DNA from: a virus
Length of the DNA stretch: 64,000 nt
Strand: one strand, 5' to 3'
IMG/VR virus record: IMGVR_UViG_3300042462_000099
Location: 1-64,000 of that record
Under the pieces are notes generated by a model. It had not been told where the DNA came from, did not search any database, and was given only the letters and a program-made list of their open reading frames with translations. A program made the translations under genes and the position numbers. Of this stretch, positions 35,068 through 44,484 are shown one piece after another. Each line of letters begins with the position of its first letter. The stretch's first letter is position 1.

Positions 35068-38000
35068 CTAGATTGCACTTAGGGTTTGCGCTGACCAGCC
35101 TACATCCGTAGCAATTAAATAATCATAATCTTTTAACGTAAACATGGAATCTGAATCAATAATAACCTTATTTGTTCCAACATAACTCTTATAAATATCA
35201 GAAGGGTCTACTCCGTAGTAAGATTTTGAAGAAAGAACAAGAACTCCGTTCCATAATGCTGGGTACCAAAAAGTCCATGGGTACTCTCCTTGGGGAGAAT
35301 ATCTAACTCTAAACCAAAGTCTTTTATTTGTTTTTTGAACTTCTTGTAGGTTTGTTGATTGATAATAAGAAATTGTGTTCATCATCAATGGACCGTTTAT
35401 GTGAAGATATCCAGGAGTCCCATAGAAGTAAAGTAGTTCTGGGAAAGATATTCCAAGAAATGCCCACTCATCTATAGAAATAACTGGATTTGAGACAAGG
35501 GTTCCATTTAGATAAAATCCAACCCCATCCTCAAGTGCTCCAGTCTTTGCATTTATAGCATAGATCTTTGCACGACTACCATCTGGATTATTTGCAACTA
35601 GATAAAATTTAATGTGCTTGTTTGAAGCCTTAATCTCAAACACTTCAACTTCTGAAAAAGGAAATGTATCATCTGAATATTTAATGCATGCCTGAAGAAC
35701 CATAAGGTTATAGTCTGCAGATTTTGTTTTATTAAGTGGTATGGAAATACCACGATTAATATTTGGGTTGTTTTGCCCTCTTAGTTCGATACCGCTTCTT
35801 TTTGTTAGGTATAGATATGGAGAACTTCCTTTGTATATGGAGAATGGGTTATTAGATTTGTAGTCATAATAACTTCCAGTCTTTGTATAAGGATACATTG
35901 GTATTCCAAATCTTGTTCCTACGGCATTTGGAGATGTATCGTTTAATGCCTGAGAAGAGTATTGCAAAAATTTAAGCATAGGCTTTTTTATTTTAGAATC
36001 TTTAATAAAAAAGTCAAGATGTGTAACGATAGATATGTCATTTACGCTTGATGATTTTGGAGGATAGATGATTGAGTTATTAACAACTTCATACTTTGTA
36101 TTTATCCAGTCTGTGTCTGGATAGATAATTCCATCTTTAGCAATAGACTGAGTATTTTCAAAAAACAGATCAGGCTGATTATAAGAGGATGAGGAAAATT
36201 TAAAAGATATATATGACTTTAGTATTGAGTCTGTTGTGTCATAGGTATAAGTTTTAACTGCGTTATTTTTTAAATCATCATAATCATCATATCCAGTATA
36301 AAGATGATTATCTAATGAAGAATATTTCTGTGATATTGGAATTGAATATGTTTCGTATAAAGAAGCAATTGTTTCTGTTGTTCCTTCTACTGACACTCTT
36401 TCTCCATATTTCCAAAAACCCAAAGAAGTCTCACTCTGTTTTAACTTGCCTGGTGAATCGTAGTCTATATTAAACTGAATAAAATCAAGATTATAATATT
36501 CATCTCCTCTTGCATCTTTAACATATGTTGCTAAATTTGATAACGGTATTGAGTCTTCCCAATATCCATTAATATCTATACCTAGCCTAAAGGAATCAAA
36601 ATCTTGTTTTGGAAGAATTGTGCAACTTGCCATGTGGCTTAAAAGCCTATTGCCTGTAAGCGATGAATAGTTTATGGGTAAGCCAGTTTCATTAAAAAGA
36701 TCTTTTATCTTTAATGCATTTCTTGCATTACAAAATCCAAAAGCATATATATTTCCAGTAAAAGTGTTAACAAATGTTTTTGTTCCTCCAACATAAAGAG
36801 AAAGAGACCCAATATTACCAAAAAAAGAAGAAACGTTCTGTGCATAGTAGTTAGATAAAACCCTGATGTCTATTCCTACAGAAAAAATATCATTAACTGA
36901 AATATTGTTTGTAGACGTATACAGAATTTCTTCTTGTCCACCATAGTTAAGGCTGTACCTAACTCTACTGCCAACAAAATCTATTGAAAAATAATTACCA
37001 GAAATATCATCACTAATTTTAATTAAGCATTGAGTTCCTTCTGCTGTCTTTGCTTTAAATACTCCGTAAAGAATGTTAACTTCATCATTTAAAAAACTCA
37101 AAGAGTTATATCTTAAATATCCATTTTCTAAAGCCCAATCATTTGTTGGTCTAAACGTAATAAAGTTTTTAGACTCATTCTGTTCTGGTAAACATGAGGA
37201 AAAAAGACTTGATTCTGTTTTACTAGATAAAAATATTTCAGGAAGAGGATATTCTGGAACTGTCAACTTATTGTTATTAACAGAAAGATTATTTGAAATT
37301 CCTTGCGACCAAGTTCCAAGAGATGGGTATGAATAATTGTTTGCATAATTAGCAAAAGCATAGTCTACATAAACTGAAGAACCGCTATAAGCAGTATTAA
37401 TATTTTCTGGAAACTCAACTCCTTGTCCATAGACAAATCTTATCTTTCCAAGTTGATCGGATATCTCGTATGGATAAAGCCCAACACAGTCAATAGAAAT
37501 ATTTGGAATATCCTCATATGCGTAAAAACCAATCCAGTCTTGGTCTTTACCATTTAAATCAAGTTTATTTTGTGGAACATAAGATTCTTCTGTCAATAAC
37601 ACATCTATAACCTTTTCTCCATTTAGAGATAGTGTTGCTCTGTTCTTGCTAACAAAAAAATGAAACAGCATTGGTCTTCCCCACTCTGCAACATAGTGAG
37701 TTTGATAGTTAGATCCAATCTTAATGCCAACAAAATTTCCATCAACATAGATTCCATCTTCAGAGTTTAATGGTCCAACAATTCTTTTTCTATCGTATGT
37801 TTTAGAATTAATATTTGCCCAAAACTCTAGAGTATACTGATTGTTTTTACCAGACTGGTTTAAAAATCCGTTTGCAGGCAAGATTAAGGATGGGCTGCCA
37901 TTATTATAATAAATTTGAGTTGAGTTTTGTGAACCATAAACAATAGGAACTCCAAAGTTTTTTGCTTTTAAATTCATTGAGCCATTAAGCAAATAGTATC

Positions 38001-38709
38001 CTTTTTGATCTGATCTAGAATACGCAAAAGCCTCAATACCTTTTGTAATGGTTGTAGATATTGTTGTAGGTACTGTTACTACAGAACTACCTAAAGATTC
38101 TGAACTAAACTCTTCACACCATTGTCCGAAACTAAAACCATTAATTAAAACCTCTATATTGCTGTTACCTCCATCACCAAAATAATCAATTTCAAAGACA
38201 AGTCTTACTGTCACGGCGTCATCTGGAATTCTAAAGGTTTCTCCGATAAAAAGCCAAGAGTCAGTTATAGAGGTCTCAAAAGATTTTAATTTTTTAACAA
38301 CTGTTCCAGAAGCCTCATCATTATATTCATAACCAATTGAGAATGTAGAAGCATTTTGGCTTAATGATTTAAAGTATGTTCCTACAGCAAAAGTCTTTAA
38401 AGATTGATCAAGTTCTTTAAAGTTTTTTAAATCCTTGCTAACATATCTTGTTATTCCTTTAGCGTTTATGGCTAGTGGTCTTGCTTTTATTTTTGTTACA
38501 ATACTTGAAGGGAATGGAGCATCTTCTGTTACAAACAAGGTTTTTTGACTAGAGTCTATATTTTGGTCAGGATCTACATCCCAAAAGTTTAAACCTCTTT
38601 GTATTTCTGAAATTTGAGAAACGTAATCTGCTTTGTCATCTAAAGACCATAGGACAGTCGGTTGCTGTGCAAACACTTTTTCTGCATATAAATTTGAAGC
38701 AATAGACAT
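35068..38709 (-). CDS. Large LamG/concanavalin-like virion protein
   Basis: A 1213-residue protein of beta-sandwich (LamG, concanavalin-like) domains. The start SNLYAEKVFAQQPTVLWSLDD has the AxxPxxxWxLDD pattern of LamG-bearing tail proteins. At least two jelly-roll units are visible: about 265-420 (NQYTLEFWANINSK, then RPMLFHFFVSKNRATLSLNG) and about 510-660 (YGVFKAKTAEGTQCL, SVGIDIRVLSNYYAQN). A third region lies at about 985-1150. Such proteins bind glycans or decorate tails. It is upstream of the head genes. AGGAGG before the ATG at 38709. Confidence 0.75.
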   Translation of the reverse strand: MSIASNLYAEKVFAQQPTVLWSLDDKADYVSQISEIQRGLNFWDVDPDQNIDSSQKTLFVTEDAPFPSSIVTKIKARPLAINAKGITRYVSKDLKNFKELDQSLKTFAVGTYFKSLSQNASTFSIGYEYNDEASGTVVKKLKSFETSITDSWLFIGETFRIPDDAVTVRLVFEIDYFGDGGNSNIEVLINGFSFGQWCEEFSSESLGSSVVTVPTTISTTITKGIEAFAYSRSDQKGYYLLNGSMNLKAKNFGVPIVYGSQNSTQIYYNNGSPSLILPANGFLNQSGKNNQYTLEFWANINSKTYDRKRIVGPLNSEDGIYVDGNFVGIKIGSNYQTHYVAEWGRPMLFHFFVSKNRATLSLNGEKVIDVLLTEESYVPQNKLDLNGKDQDWIGFYAYEDIPNISIDCVGLYPYEISDQLGKIRFVYGQGVEFPENINTAYSGSSVYVDYAFANYANNYSYPSLGTWSQGISNNLSVNNNKLTVPEYPLPEIFLSSKTESSLFSSCLPEQNESKNFITFRPTNDWALENGYLRYNSLSFLNDEVNILYGVFKAKTAEGTQCLIKISDDISGNYFSIDFVGSRVRYSLNYGGQEEILYTSTNNISVNDIFSVGIDIRVLSNYYAQNVSSFFGNIGSLSLYVGGTKTFVNTFTGNIYAFGFCNARNALKIKDLFNETGLPINYSSLTGNRLLSHMASCTILPKQDFDSFRLGIDINGYWEDSIPLSNLATYVKDARGDEYYNLDFIQFNIDYDSPGKLKQSETSLGFWKYGERVSVEGTTETIASLYETYSIPISQKYSSLDNHLYTGYDDYDDLKNNAVKTYTYDTTDSILKSYISFKFSSSSYNQPDLFFENTQSIAKDGIIYPDTDWINTKYEVVNNSIIYPPKSSSVNDISIVTHLDFFIKDSKIKKPMLKFLQYSSQALNDTSPNAVGTRFGIPMYPYTKTGSYYDYKSNNPFSIYKGSSPYLYLTKRSGIELRGQNNPNINRGISIPLNKTKSADYNLMVLQACIKYSDDTFPFSEVEVFEIKASNKHIKFYLVANNPDGSRAKIYAINAKTGALEDGVGFYLNGTLVSNPVISIDEWAFLGISFPELLYFYGTPGYLHINGPLMMNTISYYQSTNLQEVQKTNKRLWFRVRYSPQGEYPWTFWYPALWNGVLVLSSKSYYGVDPSDIYKSYVGTNKVIIDSDSMFTLKDYDYLIATDVGWSAQTLSAI

Positions 38710-38724
38710 AGGTCCTCCTAGTCT

Positions 38725-38733
38725 ATTTTATCA
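38725..38733 (-). promoter_or_regulatory. Extended -10-like promoter
   Basis: Minus-strand TGATAAAAT overlapping the stop of the oxygenase gene, before the LamG gene; the hexamer TAAAAT is a weaker match. Confidence 0.4.
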
Positions 38734-39261
38734 TACAATGCGGGTAAACCAACGTGGTGTTGTGTATCGTATTCCATCTTGAATTCCCCGAACTCCGTGC
38801 ACATAGTCTGGATTGTCTGGGAAGCAAAGAAGATCTCCTGGCTCAGGCTTATGAGATATACCTAATGCTGGGAAATATATATCTCCACCAGTATAGTCGT
38901 CATTAAGATAAAGAATTGTTGCAATATCATTTGGTCTATTCATATCATAATGCTCGTGCATGCCCTCACCTGGAGTAAACTTTGCAATATGTGTTTTTTC
39001 ATCTAAGAAAGGCTGAAATGGCCCTTCATAATTTTCAAGAACAAAATCATAAACCTTTTTAGCATACTCTTGCAAAACATCTAAAGAAGACTGATCATTT
39101 CTTTGTATTTCGTGATATGTATGTACTGTAAACTCTTTTTCGCCATTTCCATACTCAGTAAAAAGAAGTGTATGTGCTTTTGAGTATTCTGTAATAGACA
39201 TTGCCAAATTCTTTGGCATAAACTCTTTTACATATATTACTTTTGATTTTAAATCTTCCAT
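38731..39261 (-). CDS. 2OG-Fe(II) dioxygenase, prolyl 4-hydroxylase-like
   Basis: A 176-residue double-stranded beta-helix oxygenase. The iron triad is visible: H104 and D106 in EHYDMNRP, and H155 in DYVHGVRG. R165 in IRYTTPRWF would bind 2-oxoglutarate. ATILYLNDDYTGGDIYFP (113-130) is the typical P4H core strand pair. It would hydroxylate a protein side chain (Pro or Lys) with O2 and 2-oxoglutarate in the cytoplasm. It overlaps the reductase stop by 1 nt. A candidate substrate in this window is the collagen-like protein at 57772-58497 (inference). Confidence 0.88.
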   Translation of the reverse strand: MEDLKSKVIYVKEFMPKNLAMSITEYSKAHTLLFTEYGNGEKEFTVHTYHEIQRNDQSSLDVLQEYAKKVYDFVLENYEGPFQPFLDEKTHIAKFTPGEGMHEHYDMNRPNDIATILYLNDDYTGGDIYFPALGISHKPEPGDLLCFPDNPDYVHGVRGIQDGIRYTTPRWFTRIV

Positions 39262-41291
39262 TATTTCACCTTAATTTCGCAATAGTCTGTTGTGCAATAT
39301 GCTTCACCCTGAGCCTCAAGATTATCTACACCGTCGTAAATTGCTCCAAAGTCAATGTGCTTCAATTTGCCAATATAACCATTATACTCCTCTTCAGTAA
39401 TCTGAGTATATGGTTGCTGAGGATATGTATGATTTCCCATTGGTAGGAACGAAACAGCCTTCAATTGCCCTTCGTACATATGTAGTGCTGGAGCAACGTG
39501 CTTTGATTCTGTTTCCTTGTCAAAAGATAGTGTTACAGAAACTCCATTGTCTGACCAGTACTTCTGAGCAGTTGCAGCAAGGGCAATCTTTTCAAATAAT
39601 GTTACATCCTTTTCAGAACGTTTTTGTCCTGACTTAATTGGGAAATAAACTACAGATGTATTTGCTGAGACTACGTCTTTTTCAACGTTATAATTTGCTG
39701 CCTTGAATAAATGCAGCATTGGATCTGTATCACCAAAACGGACTGCACGTAAGAAGAATTCTCCTCCAGGACCCCAGTGAACTCCAGGAGTTGCACCAGA
39801 AAGAATTGATACTGATCCTGATGGCTTAACTGTTGTTACACGAATTGATTCACGAACACATAGCCATTCTGAATACTGGTGATCATAGTGACGGATCTTG
39901 TTATACCCTTCATCCATCCATTCACGAACTGCTGGCAAACCTTTTTGATCTGCAAATGATGCAATACCAGTAAGGGATGTACCAATACGACGATTACGTT
40001 GCATGATACCGTTTGTTTGTGGCCAGTGTGTTGGAAGAAGAGTGACAGTCTTGCCATATAGGTAAGCAAACTTTAATGTCTTGAGGAAGTCCTCCTTAGA
40101 TTCATGACGATTCAAGTGCACTTCTACAAGTGTACATAATTCATATGACTCTAATGGCTGCTCCGCACAAGGATTAAAGCCCATAACACGATAGTCTTTT
40201 CCATCTGCGGGATCTGCAAGACGACCATAATTACGAGCAACATCAAGCCAAATAAATCCTGGCTCTCCATTGTTAACAATTAGATCAGTATATTTTTCAT
40301 ATTCCATTCCAACTGTTGCAGAAATTGAGTTATTTGACATCCAAGCCCAACCTGGATTTTCTGGATCAAAAGAGTTACGCTCTGGAAAAACTTCAGCATT
40401 TTTAAGATTAATAAAATCTTCGTCTCCTGCTGCTCCTAAAGCAAGAGTTGCAGAACGACGAACATTGCCAGAAACAACACATGTACCAATAAGGTTAATT
40501 ATGTCTGTGATAGCACGAGAATCTAAGGTTTCTCCTACTCTACCGCCAATTACACGATCTACCTGTGTATGTAGTTGAATAAGGGGTGCTGGACCGCTGG
40601 CGACCCCTCCAAAGCCTTTAATGGGTGCTCCTAGAGGTCTGATAAGGTCGTAGTTAAACTTTTGAATAGACTGATTTGGTCTTAGGTAAGAATTAAGAAG
40701 AAGTCTTACTGATTCAACCCAGCCTTCACGAGTGTCTGGAATTTCGAACACCTGTTCTGGTTCTGTTGGAGCAGAGATTAAGAAATTCTTTTCCTGTCCT
40801 ACTGTATCAAACCCTACTCCGATACCAAGCATCAAAGCATCCATTACCCAAGCAAACAAGGCTCCTGGATCATTCTTATCAAGGTCCTTTGTAGAAACCA
40901 TTGCACAGTTTTGGAGTGCTGCTGAGTTCTTCTTCTCCATTGTCATTGGTGTACCAAAAGTCCACATACCTCTTCCTGGTGGTGTCCACTTTAGTTCAAA
41001 CATTCTTTGGAATGCTTCTTGTGCAGACTTCTGAGCCTTGTAGTCATTCCATGGTAGACGGTTTTCTTTAGCATGGTTCTTTTGAACTGAATACATACCC
41101 TCGATTACACGACGACAAACTTCGTGCCATCTTTCCTTAGTTCCATCTTCTTTCATGCGAGAATACGTACGAATAAAAGTAATTTCTCCAAGTGAATTTT
41201 CTGCTGCATCCTTAAACCCGAATGGGCTTTCTTGGCTCTTGTACTTTTCTACGAAGTCCTCTGGAAGTTTAAAACTAAAAAAATCTGACAT
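39261..41291 (-). CDS. Adenosylcobalamin-dependent class II ribonucleotide reductase
   Basis: A 676-residue monomeric class II reductase that makes dNTPs from ribonucleotides. The cysteines are visible: C129 and C386 (active-site pair), C375 in NPCAEQ (radical site, with E377), and C666 and C671 at the C-terminal tail CTTDYC. The spacings C375-C386 and C666-C671 equal those of the Lactobacillus leichmannii enzyme (as I recall). VKPSGSVSILSGATPGVHWG (488-507) is the conserved phosphate-binding loop. A TGGTATACT promoter and an AAAGGACG site precede it. It makes phage dNTP supply depend on host vitamin B12. Confidence 0.95.
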   Translation of the reverse strand: MSDFFSFKLPEDFVEKYKSQESPFGFKDAAENSLGEITFIRTYSRMKEDGTKERWHEVCRRVIEGMYSVQKNHAKENRLPWNDYKAQKSAQEAFQRMFELKWTPPGRGMWTFGTPMTMEKKNSAALQNCAMVSTKDLDKNDPGALFAWVMDALMLGIGVGFDTVGQEKNFLISAPTEPEQVFEIPDTREGWVESVRLLLNSYLRPNQSIQKFNYDLIRPLGAPIKGFGGVASGPAPLIQLHTQVDRVIGGRVGETLDSRAITDIINLIGTCVVSGNVRRSATLALGAAGDEDFINLKNAEVFPERNSFDPENPGWAWMSNNSISATVGMEYEKYTDLIVNNGEPGFIWLDVARNYGRLADPADGKDYRVMGFNPCAEQPLESYELCTLVEVHLNRHESKEDFLKTLKFAYLYGKTVTLLPTHWPQTNGIMQRNRRIGTSLTGIASFADQKGLPAVREWMDEGYNKIRHYDHQYSEWLCVRESIRVTTVKPSGSVSILSGATPGVHWGPGGEFFLRAVRFGDTDPMLHLFKAANYNVEKDVVSANTSVVYFPIKSGQKRSEKDVTLFEKIALAATAQKYWSDNGVSVTLSFDKETESKHVAPALHMYEGQLKAVSFLPMGNHTYPQQPYTQITEEEYNGYIGKLKHIDFGAIYDGVDNLEAQGEAYCTTDYCEIKVK

Positions 41292-41325
41292 TTGTATCGT
41301 CCTTTCAAAAACGGATTAAGGTTTA

Positions 41326-41334
41326 AGTATACCA
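41326..41334 (-). promoter_or_regulatory. Extended -10 promoter for ribonucleotide reductase
   Basis: Minus-strand TGGTATACT about 35 nt upstream of the ATG at 41291, with AAAGGACG as ribosome site in between. It follows a terminator. Confidence 0.65.
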
Positions 41335-41340
41335 GAGTTT

Positions 41341-41381
41341 TATAAAAAGCAAAACTCTACCTTAATGTGTAGTTGAGAGTT
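41341..41381 (-). terminator. Probable terminator upstream of reductase
   Basis: Minus-strand stem AACTCT with AGAGTT followed by TTGCTTTTTATA, overlapping the stop of the small upstream gene. The stem is only 6 bp with a long loop, so confidence is moderate. Confidence 0.5.
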
Positions 41382-41529
41382 AAGAAAAACTCATACCTCT
41401 ATCATGAGAAATAGGAAAACATCTTTCACAATAAGACTTTGATGCACTTGTAACTGGACAAGATTTAGTAACAACCTTGTGACCAAAAACAAAACATAAA
41501 ATCTTTTTAGATATTAAAGTTCTACCCAT
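41380..41529 (-). CDS. Small Cys-rich protein (DUF1660-like)
   Basis: A 49-residue gene. The ATG at 41529 lies inside the end of the preceding oxygenase gene. It has the start LISKKILCFVFGHK followed by CP and YCERC, the pattern of small phage zinc-binding proteins that begin with a C-x-x-FGHK motif. It likely folds around one zinc ion. Function is unknown. Confidence 0.6.
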   Translation of the reverse strand: MGRTLISKKILCFVFGHKVVTKSCPVTSASKSYCERCFPISHDRGMSFS

Positions 41530-42185
41530 AGTGAATCTACGCCAAGACTTTTTGGACAAATATCATATGCAATAGTGATTCTGCTTTTTTCACTCCACCA
41601 TAAATCTCTTGTATGAGGGTGACCAGTTTCTGAAACAATTGCTCTATTGTTAATATTAACATTGTCAAAATCTTTAACTCTATCAATTTGATAAAAAGTT
41701 ACAGATGGTTCTGCATTGACACAGTAGTAACCATGAAAAACTGGAGCGCCTTGTCCACCCATATGGTCATGAAGATTCATCTTTACAGAAGACTTATCTG
41801 GATTAGCAGCAAGCCATTGCTCTTTAGTTCCAGGAAGCATTTTCTTGTCAAGGTTGTACCAACCCTTAATCGCATAGTTCTGCTCATTAAAATCAATACC
41901 GTAGTAAGCAGATGCCTCAAAGACCAAGTCTCTCAGGGTGTCTTTTAGTTTATCTAATCCTGGGTGACTATATGTGTTTTTATCAAATATATTATAGTGA
42001 TGAGCCAGTTGTGTCGAAGGCCCATGATCTTCATCTACTCCAACTAGTTCTTCTTTTGGAATAAAATCTCTTTGTCCTGCAACCATCTTTTTTTGATCAT
42101 CAGCAAGGTAATCAAATAAAGAATCTAAATCATTATCAATAATCTTATCAAAAAACTTATGTGGTGGTTTAGACATTGCTATCAT
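41514..42185 (-). CDS. 2OG-Fe(II) oxygenase-like protein, copy 2
   Basis: A 223-residue protein, a paralogue of the next gene on the right. The metal site is suggested by NLHDHMGG, and later GHPHTRDLWW with RITIAYDICP would supply the distal His and the 2-oxoglutarate-binding Arg. Between them GYYCVNAEPSVTFY and NNRAIVSE match strands of the jelly roll. It looks like the family of putative phage 2OG-Fe(II) oxygenases. The start ATG at 42185 overlaps the preceding stop as ATGA, favoured over the ATG at 42200. The substrate is unknown. Confidence 0.72.
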   Translation of the reverse strand: MIAMSKPPHKFFDKIIDNDLDSLFDYLADDQKKMVAGQRDFIPKEELVGVDEDHGPSTQLAHHYNIFDKNTYSHPGLDKLKDTLRDLVFEASAYYGIDFNEQNYAIKGWYNLDKKMLPGTKEQWLAANPDKSSVKMNLHDHMGGQGAPVFHGYYCVNAEPSVTFYQIDRVKDFDNVNINNRAIVSETGHPHTRDLWWSEKSRITIAYDICPKSLGVDSLWVEL

Positions 42186-42844
42186 GATAATGGGATCCAA
42201 TGCTGCTCTTGGCCCATACCGTGAGTAATTAGGTCTCTTAGTGGAATAACATCATATGCAACAGTAATTCTTGGACCTTCCCAGTCCCAGTCAGCCATAG
42301 CATGTGGGTGACCCATTTCAGAAAGAATTGCCCTATTGTCAATGTTAACATTTTCAACATTCTTATCAAATACACGATAGTGTGTTGTAGATGGAGCAGC
42401 CTTTACACAATAGTATCCATGGAAGTTTGGGGCACCTTCTGGACCATGATCGTGCCAGTCTAGTTTTCCTTTACCTTTGTTGGTAATGTTAAACCATCCT
42501 TGAAGCATATATTGGTTTGCATTAAAATCAACACCATAATAGTCACATGCTTCTTTTGTCATATCGCCAATTGCCTTGTATAGGCTATAAAGTTCTTTAC
42601 TGTGAAATTGGAAAACATTATATTGTCTCCACTTCATTGTTGAAACACTGTTTGACTGCTTCCATATTTCATTTTCTCCAACTGGAGTTACGCCAATAAT
42701 TTCTGCTTTTTGAATTTTAGTATATCGATCTTGAAGATCTGCTGACAACTTGTTTAAATCATTACCAAGAAATCTCTCAAAAAACCTATGAGGTTGTGGA
42801 GACCTGCTTGTACTTTCCACCATCGGTGGGTAGTTTGAATTCAT
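42182..42844 (-). CDS. 2OG-Fe(II) oxygenase-like protein, copy 1
   Basis: A 220-residue protein sharing WHDHGPEGAPNFHGYYCV, NIDNRAILSEMGHPH and RITVAYDVIP with its neighbour. A jelly-roll oxygenase core with HDH and the later GHPH/R motif is likely. The duplication suggests that the two enzymes modify different sites or substrates. A promoter (TGATATACT at 42873-42881) and AGGGGAAA site precede the ATG at 42844. It is directly downstream of a Hint-fibre gene, so a virion-modification role is plausible (inference). Confidence 0.72.
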   Translation of the reverse strand: MNSNYPPMVESTSRSPQPHRFFERFLGNDLNKLSADLQDRYTKIQKAEIIGVTPVGENEIWKQSNSVSTMKWRQYNVFQFHSKELYSLYKAIGDMTKEACDYYGVDFNANQYMLQGWFNITNKGKGKLDWHDHGPEGAPNFHGYYCVKAAPSTTHYRVFDKNVENVNIDNRAILSEMGHPHAMADWDWEGPRITVAYDVIPLRDLITHGMGQEQHWIPLS

Positions 42845-42872
42845 ATTTTTCCCCTATTCAACTAGTAAATAA

Positions 42873-42881
42873 AGTATATCA
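42873..42881 (-). promoter_or_regulatory. Extended -10 promoter for oxygenase pair
   Basis: Minus-strand TGATATACT about 28 nt before the ATG at 42844, in the short gap after the Hint-fibre stop. Confidence 0.6.
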
Positions 42882-42885
42882 CATG

Positions 42886-44454
42886 CTACGCTTGTGGTGT
42901 TTGAGTCTGGTCGTACCAGTCTTTACCATCATGTGTAAGCGAGTGCTCGGTGAAGAATATGTCATAAGGCTCACAGTTAACTGTAATAACATTTACTGGG
43001 AACTCAAGAGTTTCAAGTTCAGTAACAGGTGCCCATGCTCCTAGAGAGTAATCCCAAACCATATCTGTTTGAACTATATTTTTAGCCCATTCAAATGTTG
43101 AAACTCCTTCTCTTTGTACAAGAATTAAGTGGCTTGGAGAGAATGCATCTCCATTTAGTCTAATTGTTGTATCTGTAGCATGTGTATCTATCTTGTTAAT
43201 TGTTGTTACAACTTCTTCTGCTGAAGACAGATCAAACTCACTAGACCAATCGTAGATTGTTGCTGTCTGTGTATCTGAAAGTCCTGGAAGAGATATAGAC
43301 TTTAGTTGATCGCCAACATTAAGGTCTTGTGCTTCTTTAAGAGTTCCGTCAGACATTCTGACCTTAGTCTTAGGTCCAAGAGAGTAGTATCCTGGGCCAC
43401 GTGCTGGTGAGAATCCAAAGACACCGAATGGTGAGAATCCAAAGACACCGAATGGTGAGAATCCAAAGACACCGAATGGTGAGAATCCAAATACTGAGAA
43501 TGGTGAGAATGGTGAGAATCCGAAGACACCGAATGGTGAGAATCCAAATACGTAGAAAGGAGTAAATGTAAACACTGAAAATGGTGCTACAGGTGCAAAC
43601 GTAAATACGCTAAATGGAATAAATGAGAATACTCCGAATGGGGCAAACGAAAACACTCCGAATGGAGTAAACGAGAACACTGGAGCAAATGAGAATACGC
43701 CAAACGGTGTAAACGAGAATACTCCGAATGGAGCAAATGAGAATACGCCAAACGGTGTAAACGAGAATACTGGTGTAAACGAGAACACTCCAAATGGAGT
43801 AAACGAGAATACTCCGAATGGAGTAAACGAGAATGTCTGAACAGAAGCAGAAGCGGTAGAAAGTTCTGACCATCCCTTTGAGTTATAGGCACGAACACGA
43901 TATGTCTGTGATGTTCCTGCTTCTTGGTTTACGTTTATTGATGTTCCAGAAGTATAAACTGTCTTTCCATCTGATGATGTAATTTCATAGTTTGTTATTG
44001 CTGCTCCGCCATTATCTGCAGGGGCTAACCAAGATACGCTATCATAGGCTGCTCCAGTTGGTGAAGATGCTGTTACTGCTGTTGGAGCATCTGGAACTGT
44101 AATAGACTCAAATGATCCACCAACAAGTTCAGAAGAGTCTCCATAAGATGCGTGAACTGCTTTTATTTTCCAAGTGTAGTTTGTACCACCACGAAGTCCA
44201 GTTGCTATAAATGGTGAAGATGTTACCCCAGCAAATGTTTTAGTTCCATAAGATGCACTGGTTGCTGTAATGGTGTAAGATGTTGGGGTTGCACCGTAGG
44301 TTGGGGGTGTAAATGTAATTGTAAACTGACCACTAAAATATGTAAAACCAGAGTTAACTACAGAAACAATTGTTGGTTCTGTTGGGCTAATCGACTGATA
44401 TCTTGGAACAGCCTTTGACTGCTTTCCTGCTTTACCACCTTTACGAATTGGCAT
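42886..44454 (-). CDS. Tail fibre with octapeptide repeats and C-terminal Hint domain (A)
   Basis: A 522-residue protein. After a basic N-terminus come two fibronectin-III-like domains (about 27-118 and 119-206), then about 18 tandem units of the type FSFTPFGV / FGFSPFGV (208-350). A Hint domain fills 358-510. Block A begins at S358 (SLGPKTKVRMSDG), where inteins usually have Cys. Block B has SPSH (439-442) where TxxH is usual. The end is CEPYDIFFTEHSLTHDG with H508 and D509 in place of His-Asn. There is no homing endonuclease and only 12 residues follow. It may self-cleave or form a covalent bond through the Ser. An AAAAGGGG site precedes the ATG. Confidence 0.8.
   Translation of the reverse strand: MPIRKGGKAGKQSKAVPRYQSISPTEPTIVSVVNSGFTYFSGQFTITFTPPTYGATPTSYTITATSASYGTKTFAGVTSSPFIATGLRGGTNYTWKIKAVHASYGDSSELVGGSFESITVPDAPTAVTASSPTGAAYDSVSWLAPADNGGAAITNYEITSSDGKTVYTSGTSINVNQEAGTSQTYRVRAYNSKGWSELSTASASVQTFSFTPFGVFSFTPFGVFSFTPVFSFTPFGVFSFAPFGVFSFTPFGVFSFAPVFSFTPFGVFSFAPFGVFSFIPFSVFTFAPVAPFSVFTFTPFYVFGFSPFGVFGFSPFSPFSVFGFSPFGVFGFSPFGVFGFSPFGVFGFSPARGPGYYSLGPKTKVRMSDGTLKEAQDLNVGDQLKSISLPGLSDTQTATIYDWSSEFDLSSAEEVVTTINKIDTHATDTTIRLNGDAFSPSHLILVQREGVSTFEWAKNIVQTDMVWDYSLGAWAPVTELETLEFPVNVITVNCEPYDIFFTEHSLTHDGKDWYDQTQTPQA
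43364..43416. repeat. 53-bp identical segment shared with 53817-53869
   Basis: An exact 53-nt match with the other Hint-fibre gene, in the same orientation and covering the repeat/Hint junction (FGFSPARGPGYYSLGPKTK). It is flanked by diverged sequence on both sides, suggesting recent exchange or strong selection at this junction. Confidence 0.9.
43405..43833 (-). repeat. 24-bp tandem repeats encoding F-rich octapeptides
   Basis: About 18 units of 24 bp encode F-S-F-T-P-F-G-V and variants, with occasional units shortened or lengthened. The 3' units (FGFSPFGV) are nearly identical at the DNA level, consistent with recent expansion by slippage or recombination. Confidence 0.9.
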
Positions 44455-44484
44455 TTATTTCCCCTTTTCCTATTTGTATTTTAA

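Noticed and set aside
35068-38709. Large protein before the portal as a terminase
   Set aside because: No Walker A/B or nuclease motif; it is made of LamG-type beta sandwiches. Terminase must lie outside the window.
42925-43383. A full intein with homing endonuclease
   Set aside because: The Hint domain is only about 150 residues with no endonuclease insert and almost no C-terminal extein.
43405-43833. Tandem 24-bp units as a CRISPR array
   Set aside because: The units are contiguous coding repeats without unique spacers and stay in frame.
43587-43898. Other-frame long frames in the octapeptide region
   Set aside because: They arise because a 24-bp repeat leaves all frames open; only the frame that continues into Fn3 and Hint domains is real.
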